DNA of 64,000 nucleotides, from assembly GCF_027622945.1 (NCBI RefSeq), contig NZ_JAPZVQ010000001.1:411183-475182 (forward strand), written 5' to 3'. Made by a program: the position numbers and the translations under genes. Of this stretch, positions 58,573 through 64,000 are shown piece after piece; position 1 is the stretch's first letter; every line of letters begins with the position of its first letter. The notes under the pieces were generated by a model. It ran no database searches. It had not been told where the DNA came from and worked only from the letters and a program-made list of their open reading frames with translations. This DNA comes from Glycomyces lechevalierae (GTDB lineage: Bacteria; Actinomycetota; Actinomycetes; Mycobacteriales; Micromonosporaceae).

Positions 58573-59478
58573 TCAGGATGCCAGGAGGTGCTTGATCTCC
58601 TTGAGCGTCGGAATCGACGGTCCTGCGCCCTTGCGCTGCACCGCGATCGCCGAAGCGGCCGTCGCGAACTCGGTCGCCTCCACAAGCGAGCGCTCGTCGT
58701 GCGTGCGGTCCAGTGAAGCCGCGAACGCGCCCACGAACACGTCCCCCGCGCCGGTGGTGTCCTTGACCTCGACCGGGAACGCCGCGACCTTCACCGGCTG
58801 GGTGCCGTGGCCGCCCACGAACGCTCCGTCGGAGCCGAGGGTGATGACCACGTCGCAGCCGTGCGAGGTGAGGACCGACATCAGCGACCGCTCGCCCGTC
58901 CCCGCCGGCTCGCCCGCGAGCTCCGCCGCCTCGTGCTCGTTCACGATGAGGATGTCCACCTCGCCCAGCAGCTCCACGGGGAACGCCCCGCTCGGCGCGG
59001 CGTTGAGCACCACGACCGTGTCCGCGGCCCGTGCGGCCCGGATCGCGGCCGTGACCGTCGGCAGCGGCGTCTCCAACTGCACCACCATGACGTCGGCCTC
59101 GGCGATCTCGGCGAGCTCGGCCTCGGTGAGGTCCACGAGCGCCGCGTTCGCGCCCGAGTTCACCACGATCGAGTTCTCGCCCTTGCGGTCCACGAAGATC
59201 AGGGCCGTCCCGGTCGGGTCGTCCACGCGGCGGTCGAGCAGCGTGATCCCCGCGTCCCGGACCTGCGCGGCCAGCGCGTCCGCCGCCTCGTCACGGCCGA
59301 GCGCGGCGATGAAGCGGGTCTCGGCCCCGGCGCGGGCGGCGGCGATCGCCTGGTTGTTGCCCTTGCCGCCGGGGAAGGAGGCGAGGCCGCGCGAGAGCAC
59401 CGTCTCGCCCGGCACGGGGATGCGCTCGACCTCGTAGACGAGGTCGAGGTTCGCGCTTCCGATGACGACGACGCTCAT
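58573..59478 (-). CDS. rbsK: Ribokinase
   Basis: The 301-residue PfkB kinase has GSANLDLVYEVERIPVPGET, FPGGKGNNQAIAAARAGA (substrate loop), and the anion hole/base DTTGAGDVFVGAFAASL with the catalytic D in GAGD. The potassium-site and ribose motifs fit ribokinase. It phosphorylates ribose imported by systems not in the window. The start at 59478 (MSVVVIGSANLD) follows AGGCACCAGC. It lies upstream of the GlsB gene in the same direction. Confidence 0.88.
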   Translation of the reverse strand: MSVVVIGSANLDLVYEVERIPVPGETVLSRGLASFPGGKGNNQAIAAARAGAETRFIAALGRDEAADALAAQVRDAGITLLDRRVDDPTGTALIFVDRKGENSIVVNSGANAALVDLTEAELAEIAEADVMVVQLETPLPTVTAAIRAARAADTVVVLNAAPSGAFPVELLGEVDILIVNEHEAAELAGEPAGTGERSLMSVLTSHGCDVVITLGSDGAFVGGHGTQPVKVAAFPVEVKDTTGAGDVFVGAFAASLDRTHDERSLVEATEFATAASAIAVQRKGAGPSIPTLKEIKHLLAS

Positions 59479-59606
59479 GCTGCTGGTGCCTCCACGGTCG
59501 GGATCAGTGGGGCGGTGTACCCGCCCATGCGAAGCCTGACACAAGCCGCGCGGGCGGGTCGCCGAGTCGGCCGATCCAGTGATCCCCGTCAGGCGCGGAG
59601 CGGGCC

Positions 59607-59996
59607 TCAGGCGTTCGCGCCCTGCGGCTCGCGCGCCTGCGCGGAGTGCACGGCGGCGAGGTAGCGGGCGATGGCGTCCCGGTTGCGGGACATGATCGCG
59701 ATGCGCTCGGACATGCCGTCGAGTTCGCGTTCGAGGAGGTGGAGGGTCTCGGGGGTGGCGTCGAAGTCGTGGATGGCCCCGAGCTGCTTGAGGCACGGCA
59801 GCACCTGCTTGACGACCCGCGTGGGCATGCCGGTCTCGAGGAGGCCCCGGATCTGGAGGGCCTTGTCGACGCTGCCTTCGCCGTAGTTGCGGTAGCCGTT
59901 GGCGCAGCGGTCGGGGATGAGCATCCCCGTCTCCTCGTAGTAGCGCAGCATCCGCCGCGAGATCCCGGTCCGCTCGGACAGCTCGCCGATCCGCAT
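59607..59996 (-). CDS. MerR-family regulator
   Basis: The 129-residue protein has the MerR winged helix (RIGELSERTGISRRMLRYYEE, then YRNYGEGSVDKALQIRGLLE) and a coiled-coil linker (LHLLERELDGMSERIAIMSR). It has no metal-binding cysteine cluster at the end (only one cysteine in the linker region), so it probably senses an organic drug. It is divergent from an MFS exporter and likely controls it. Start ATG at 59996. Confidence 0.87.
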   Translation of the reverse strand: MRIGELSERTGISRRMLRYYEETGMLIPDRCANGYRNYGEGSVDKALQIRGLLETGMPTRVVKQVLPCLKQLGAIHDFDATPETLHLLERELDGMSERIAIMSRNRDAIARYLAAVHSAQAREPQGANA

Positions 59997-60023
59997 ATGT
60001 CGCACCTCACTCAGTCGTGGCTT

Positions 60024-60047
60024 GACCCTCACATAGGTGTGAAGGTC
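60024..60047. promoter_or_regulatory. MerR operator between the regulator and the MFS gene
   Basis: GACCCTCACA-TAGG-TGTGAAGGTC is an inverted repeat with one mismatch in 10-bp arms. It lies directly between merR and the MFS start, where MerR activators bind between -35 and -10. The ribosome site GGAGGG (60048-60053) follows at once. Confidence 0.65.
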
Positions 60048-60061
60048 GGAGGGTACAGAGT

Positions 60062-61267
60062 ATGACCACAACGCATGCCGATCGTATTCCCGATCAGACG
60101 ACACCTGTTGCGCGGGAACGACTCCCGCTCTGGCCGCTGCTGGCGCTGACCACGGCCGCGTTCATGGCGATCCTGACCGAGGCGCTGCCCGCCGGGGTCC
60201 TGCCCGAGATGGCGGCCGGGATGTCCGTGAGCGAGTCCGCCGCCGGGCAGACCCTCACCGTGTACGCGCTCGCGACCGGCCTCTCCGCGATCCCGGTCGT
60301 GATGGCCACCGCGGCCTGGCCCCGGCGGCGGCTCATGCTCGCCGCGGTCGCGCTGTTCGCGGTCGCGAACGCGGTCACCGCCCTCTCGTCCTCGTACCTG
60401 CTGACGATGGGCTTCCGGCTCGCGGCGGGCGTGGCGGCGGCGGTCGTGTGGGCCGAGCTGGTCGGGTACGCCCGCAGGCTCGCGCCGCCGCGCCTGCAGG
60501 GGCGGGCGATCGCCCTGACGATGGCGGGCGTGCCGCTCGCGCTCTCGCTCGGGATCCCGTTGGGCGCCTTCCTAGGCGACCTGTTCGGGTGGCGGATGAC
60601 GTTCGGGCTCATGGCGGGCGTCTCGGCGCTGCTCATGGTCTGGATCCGCGCGGCGGTGCCGGAGTTCCCCGGCCAGGCCCGCGGCGAGCGGGAGTCGATC
60701 CTCGGGGCGCTGCGGCTGCCGGGCGTGATCGCGGTGCTGTTCAGTGTGGCCGCGTACATCCTCGCGCACAACATCCTGTACACGTACATCGCGCCGTTCC
60801 TGAACGCCAACGGGATGGACGGGCGGCGCGAGGCGGTGCTGCTGGTGTTCGGGATCGCCTCGGTGGTGAGCATCGTGGTCACCGGGGCGCTGGTGGACCG
60901 GCGGCTGCGGGTGCTCACGATCGGCGGTGCGGTCCTGTTCCTGGTCGCGGCCGGGATGCTGACGGTGTTCGCGTCGAACCCGGTCATGCTGTTCCTGGCG
61001 GTCGTCCTGTGGGGGCTCGGCTGGGGCGGGGTGCCCACGGTGATGCAGACGGCGGGCAACGACGCGGGCGGCGATCGCGCGCAGGCGCTCCTCGTGACCA
61101 CCTGGAACACGTCGATGGCCGGAGGCGGGGCGCTCGGCGGGATCATGCTGGGCGCGTTCGGGGCGGGCTCGTTCCCTTGGGGCGTACTGGCATTGATGGT
61201 GCCGGTGCTGATCGTGATCGTCGGCGCGCGGGCGCACGGGTTCCCGAGCCGGAGGCCCGGCCTCTGA
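60062..61267 (+). CDS. MFS transporter (DHA1-type drug exporter)
   Basis: The 401-residue, 12-helix protein has the drug:H+ antiporter-1 features: N-terminal TAAFMAILTEALPAGVLPEMA, AIALTMAGVPLALSLGIPLG (motif C-like) and an even layout of helices. Similar proteins export chloramphenicol, arabinose or other small molecules. The divergent MerR with its operator indicates drug- or metabolite-induced expression. GGAGGG lies eight bases before the ATG. Confidence 0.85.
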   Translation: MTTTHADRIPDQTTPVARERLPLWPLLALTTAAFMAILTEALPAGVLPEMAAGMSVSESAAGQTLTVYALATGLSAIPVVMATAAWPRRRLMLAAVALFAVANAVTALSSSYLLTMGFRLAAGVAAAVVWAELVGYARRLAPPRLQGRAIALTMAGVPLALSLGIPLGAFLGDLFGWRMTFGLMAGVSALLMVWIRAAVPEFPGQARGERESILGALRLPGVIAVLFSVAAYILAHNILYTYIAPFLNANGMDGRREAVLLVFGIASVVSIVVTGALVDRRLRVLTIGGAVLFLVAAGMLTVFASNPVMLFLAVVLWGLGWGGVPTVMQTAGNDAGGDRAQALLVTTWNTSMAGGGALGGIMLGAFGAGSFPWGVLALMVPVLIVIVGARAHGFPSRRPGL

Positions 61268-61299
61268 GGTTTCAGAAACCATAGACGGCTATCTATGCA

Positions 61300-61328
61300 T
61301 TGACCGGATTCGGTGTGCGCCATAGTAT
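61300..61328 (+). promoter_or_regulatory. Promoter of the metalloprotease gene
   Basis: TTGACC (-35, 61300-61305), 17-bp spacer and TAGTAT (-10, 61323-61328) make a good sigma-70-type promoter. Confidence 0.65.
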
Positions 61329-61337
61329 GACGAAAAG

Positions 61338-61371
61338 TCGCCCGAAAACCTTTTCGGAATGTTTCGGGCGA
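61338..61371 (+). promoter_or_regulatory. Hairpin in the 5' leader of the metalloprotease gene
   Basis: TCGCCCGAAA (61338-61347) and TTTCGGGCGA (61362-61371) are perfectly inverted around 14 bases. It lies between the promoter and the start codon, so it would be in the mRNA leader or be an operator just past the start of transcription. Confidence 0.5.
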
Positions 61372-61405
61372 TGACCGGCCTTACCTGCGACACCGGAGGT
61401 ATGCA

Positions 61406-62116
61406 ATGCAAGACCAGCAACCGAACTCGCGGTTCTCACGCCGCGCCGCGCTGCTCGGCGCCGTCGCCGCACCGGCGGTCGGGGCGCTCGGCTCCCTCGC
61501 GTTCGCCGAGGGCGCGAGCGCCGCGCCGCCCACCGGGACCGTCCGCGTCTACTGGCTGCGCCCCACGGACGTGCCGTTCGACCAGCGGTACCCGGACGGG
61601 ATCGCGAACGTCATGCGCGAGACCCAGCGCTACTACCGGCAGGAGCTGGGCGTCACCTTCAGACTCAACGACCCGGTCGTGGAAGTCGTTGCGGGCGAAC
61701 ACGACGCCGCCTGGTACGAGAACACCCCCAACGGAGGCGAGGAGTACTGGTGGGTGGTGTTCAACATGCAGCAGGAGCTGATGCGCCGCCTCGGCCTGAA
61801 CGCGCCCGACAGCCGCTGGATCAACATCGGCGAGATCAGCGCCGAGAAGGAGGGCGTCTCCGGCGGGGGCGGTGGCGGCGGCTGGGCGATCCTGTCCGGC
61901 CACGACGCGGACGGCGCGGCCGAGCTCGGCGGGGACATGAACCGCTGGTACGGCGGCATGGTCCACGAGATGGGCCACGCGCTCGGCCTGCCCGACTCCA
62001 CCTTCACGGACGGCACCCCGATGTCGGCGTCGTTCTACTCGTACCCGAACTGCCACTTCAACACCCAGCAGAAGAACGGCATCCGCAACGGCCCTTACGG
62101 GAGCTTCCTGTCGTGA
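61406..62116 (+). CDS. Tat-exported metzincin-like zinc metalloprotease
   Basis: The 236-residue protein has a twin-arginine signal (SRRAALLGAVAAPAVGALG) and a mature domain of about 195 residues. The zinc motif is HEMGHALGLPD (H187, E188, H191, with D197 as third ligand position), the long HExxHxxGxxD form of metzincins; a PMSASFYSYPN segment after it may be the Met-turn. A Gly-run (SGGGGGGGWAI) precedes the helix. The ATG at 61406 has CGGAGGT six bases upstream. The substrate is unknown; it lies beside a mannanase and may act outside the cell. Confidence 0.85.
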   Translation: MQDQQPNSRFSRRAALLGAVAAPAVGALGSLAFAEGASAAPPTGTVRVYWLRPTDVPFDQRYPDGIANVMRETQRYYRQELGVTFRLNDPVVEVVAGEHDAAWYENTPNGGEEYWWVVFNMQQELMRRLGLNAPDSRWINIGEISAEKEGVSGGGGGGGWAILSGHDADGAAELGGDMNRWYGGMVHEMGHALGLPDSTFTDGTPMSASFYSYPNCHFNTQQKNGIRNGPYGSFLS

Positions 62117-62123
62117 GGGACCG

Positions 62124-62151
62124 GGCGCCGCACGGGAAACCGTGCGGCGCC
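62124..62151 (+). terminator. Terminator of the metalloprotease gene
   Basis: GGCGCCGCACGG-GAAA-CCGTGCGGCGCC forms a perfect 12-bp stem closed by a GAAA tetraloop, eight bases past the stop, followed by GCTTCA. Confidence 0.85.
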
Positions 62152-62334
62152 GCTTCAGTCCTCGGACGCCCTCCGCCCGAACCGATGCAGCCGCGTCCGA
62201 GCCGTTGACATCGATGAACCCCAATGGATATCCTGTGGTCGGCTTAACCGATTCAGCATCCGAAACCCCAGGTCAAGCCATACACCGGATCCAACCCCCT
62301 CCCGCGAGGGCCCTTCGTTCCAAAGGAGACGCAA

Positions 62335-64000
62335 GTGCCTTTCTCCGCATTCCGCGCGCCCCGCCGCGCCGTGATCACCCTGGGCGCCGCCGCCGTCGCG
62401 GCCGCCAGCATGCCGCTCGCCGCCGGCGCCGCGACGACCGCGCGCACCCGCGTCAAGATCGTCGACGACTGCGCCACCCGCGAGACACGCGCGCTGTTCC
62501 AGTACATGCGCGACCAGCAGGGCCGGGGCATCCTCTTCGGCCACGAGCACACCCTCACCGACGGCTTCACCTTCACCGAGTTCACCGAGACGACCTCGGA
62601 TGTGGAGGCCGTCACCGGCGACTACCCGGCCGTGTTCGGCTGGGACACACTGATCCTCGACGGGTTCCAGAAGCCCGGCGTGTACGGCGGCACCGTCGAG
62701 GAGAACATCGAAGCGCTCACCTGGGCCTTGGAGAAGTCCGACGCGCTCGGCGGGATCAACGTGCTCAGCGCGCACATGTACAACTTCGTGACCGGCGGGA
62801 ACTTCTGGGACACGGCCGGTCGCGTCGTCGGCCAGATCCTCCCCGGCGGCCCGAAGCACGCCGACTTCAACGGATTCCTCGACCGGATCGCGGCGGCCGT
62901 CAAGGGCGCCAAGCGATCCGACGGCAGCCTCGTCCCGGTCGTGTTCCGCCCCTTCCACGAGAACACCGGCGGCTGGTTCTGGTGGGGCGCCGGGCACTGC
63001 ACCTCCGCGGAGTTCATCGAGATCTTCCGCTACACCGTGGAGTACTTGCGGGACACCAAGAAGGTGCACAACCTCCTGTACTCGTACTCCCCCAACTCGG
63101 GCTTCGGCGGCGACCCCACGAACTACATGAAGACCTACCCGGGCGACGAGTTCGTGGACATCCTCGGCTACGACGCCTACGACAACTCGGCCGGCTCGGC
63201 GGAGTGGCTGTCCGGCACGATGAAGGACCTCGCGATGGTCGTCGGCCTCGCCGACGAGCGCGGCAAGGTGCCCGCGTTCACCGAGTTCGGCGAGTCCGGG
63301 GACGAGGGCCGGAACCTGAACTGGTTCAGCGACCTGCTCGGCGCGCTCAAGGCCGATCCCGCCGCGAGCCGCGTCTCGCACATGCTGACCTGGGCGAACT
63401 TCGGCGGGAACAACCGCGCGTACGTGCCGTTCCCCGGCCACGCGATGGAACCGGACTTCGTGGCCTACTACGAGGACCCGTACTCGCTCTTCGCCTCCGA
63501 CCTCGACGGCGTGCTCGACGCGAGCACCGCCGCCGTGCCGAGCGCGCCCTTCCTGCACCTCGTGACCCCCACCGACCGCCAGCGCATCACGACCGCCGAG
63601 ACGACGATCCGGATGCGCCTCACCGGCGCGACCTCGCGGAAGGCGACGTACTCGATCAACGGCGGCGCGCCCGTGACGCTGACGCGGGACTCGGCCGGGT
63701 TCTACTCGGGCACGTGGGCCATCGACCCGTCCTGGTTGGACAACCGGACGGTGACGGTGGCGGTGAGCGCCAAGGCGGGCACGAAGACGTACACGGACTC
63801 GGCGCTGGTGTTCCTCGGCGAGGTCGAGCCGCTGCCGGCCGGGTGGATCGACGACTTCGAGGGGTACGCCGGGGACGACCTGACGCTGAGCGAGGCGTAC
63901 AGCCACGTCAACGCCAACACCACGACGCTCTCGGCGGAGCACAGGACTTCGGGCGCTTACGGTCTGGCGTACTCGTACGACTTCGCGGGCGCCGGGTACA
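62335..64000 (+). CDS. Secreted GH26 beta-mannanase, C-terminal part cut by window edge
   Basis: About 555 codons are in the window with no stop. It starts at a GTG (62335) with AAGGAG six bases upstream and has a signal peptide (APRRAVITLGAAAVAAASMP). The GH26 barrel reads GRGILFGHEHTLTDG, GGINVLSAHMYNF and VFRPFHENTGGWFWWGAG with E209 as acid/base, and E317 in TEFGES as nucleophile. After about residue 390 come beta modules: an Ig-like repeat (TTIRMRLTGATSRKATYSIN) and the start of a CBM-like domain (WIDDFEGYAGDDL). GH26 enzymes cut mannan, galactomannan or, in some cases, xylan. GH36 in the same window could remove its galactose branches. Confidence 0.9.
   Translation, partial: MPFSAFRAPRRAVITLGAAAVAAASMPLAAGAATTARTRVKIVDDCATRETRALFQYMRDQQGRGILFGHEHTLTDGFTFTEFTETTSDVEAVTGDYPAVFGWDTLILDGFQKPGVYGGTVEENIEALTWALEKSDALGGINVLSAHMYNFVTGGNFWDTAGRVVGQILPGGPKHADFNGFLDRIAAAVKGAKRSDGSLVPVVFRPFHENTGGWFWWGAGHCTSAEFIEIFRYTVEYLRDTKKVHNLLYSYSPNSGFGGDPTNYMKTYPGDEFVDILGYDAYDNSAGSAEWLSGTMKDLAMVVGLADERGKVPAFTEFGESGDEGRNLNWFSDLLGALKADPAASRVSHMLTWANFGGNNRAYVPFPGHAMEPDFVAYYEDPYSLFASDLDGVLDASTAAVPSAPFLHLVTPTDRQRITTAETTIRMRLTGATSRKATYSINGGAPVTLTRDSAGFYSGTWAIDPSWLDNRTVTVAVSAKAGTKTYTDSALVFLGEVEPLPAGWIDDFEGYAGDDLTLSEAYSHVNANTTTLSAEHRTSGAYGLAYSYDFAGAGY

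Noticed and set aside
62239..62251. TCGGCTTAACCGA before the GH26 gene as a LacI operator
   Set aside because: Symmetry is broken at two positions and the box is not seen elsewhere, so it is too weak to list as a feature.

Overview
This is a high-GC window (about 70% GC by eye) from a saprophytic actinomycete-type bacterium. Pointers are GTG/TTG starts, Tat-secreted glycoside hydrolases, SARP regulators, an XRE-DUF397 pair, a CebR-like operator and AfsR-type ATPase/TPR proteins. Glycomycetaceae or a relative would fit, but that is a guess.

Layout. 1-3184: methylcitrate-cycle genes prpD and a partial prpB, divergent from their ScfR/PrpR-type regulator. 3317-9819: an MFS transporter, then secreted arabinose- and glucan-active enzymes (GH127 with two ricin-type lectin domains, GH43 with an arabinose-binding AbfB domain, GH12). 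9877-14688: a four-carbon acid-sugar catabolic set (GntP permease, threonate-type dehydrogenase, OtnK-type kinase, FCD/GntR regulator) with the tail of a decarboxylating dehydrogenase left beside it. 14783-16602: a two-component pair. 16653-25128: mostly housekeeping and stress genes (VOC, MazG-like, LLM oxidoreductase, fumarase, MarR, SDR/TetR pair, pirin). 25106-28921: two tandem small secreted paralogues and a large SARP/NB-ARC/TPR regulator. 29102-34058: TetR/NTF2-like pair, LysR, and an operon of a membrane protein, an epimerase and an NDH-2-like oxidoreductase. 34281-36203 and 46965-48950: two distant paralogues resembling the flanks of secreted subtilases without the protease domain. 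36332-38344: small unknown genes divergent from an XRE-DUF397 module. 38461-41642: GNAT, an MFS exporter preceded by a short leader ORF, and a His-rich CDF metal exporter. 42087-46032: two divergent GH5 cellulases with CBM2 modules. 49329-54830: two alpha/beta hydrolases around a SARP-like regulator, then an ArsR-SRPBCC-TIGR03086 operon. 54909-64000: LacI regulator, GH36 alpha-galactosidase, ribokinase, MerR/MFS pair, a Tat-exported metzincin-like protease and a GH26 mannanase cut by the window end.

Together the enzymes suggest growth on plant cell wall: arabinan side chains (GH43, GH127), beta-glucan or xyloglucan (GH12), cellulose (two GH5) and galactomannan (GH26, GH36). Many local regulators sit beside recognisable dyad operators, so control appears to be locus by locus.

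Two G/C homopolymer tracts (about 41911-42076 and 49234-49300) look like sequencing or assembly damage and should not be read as biology. No tRNA, rRNA, insertion sequence or CRISPR array was recognised.
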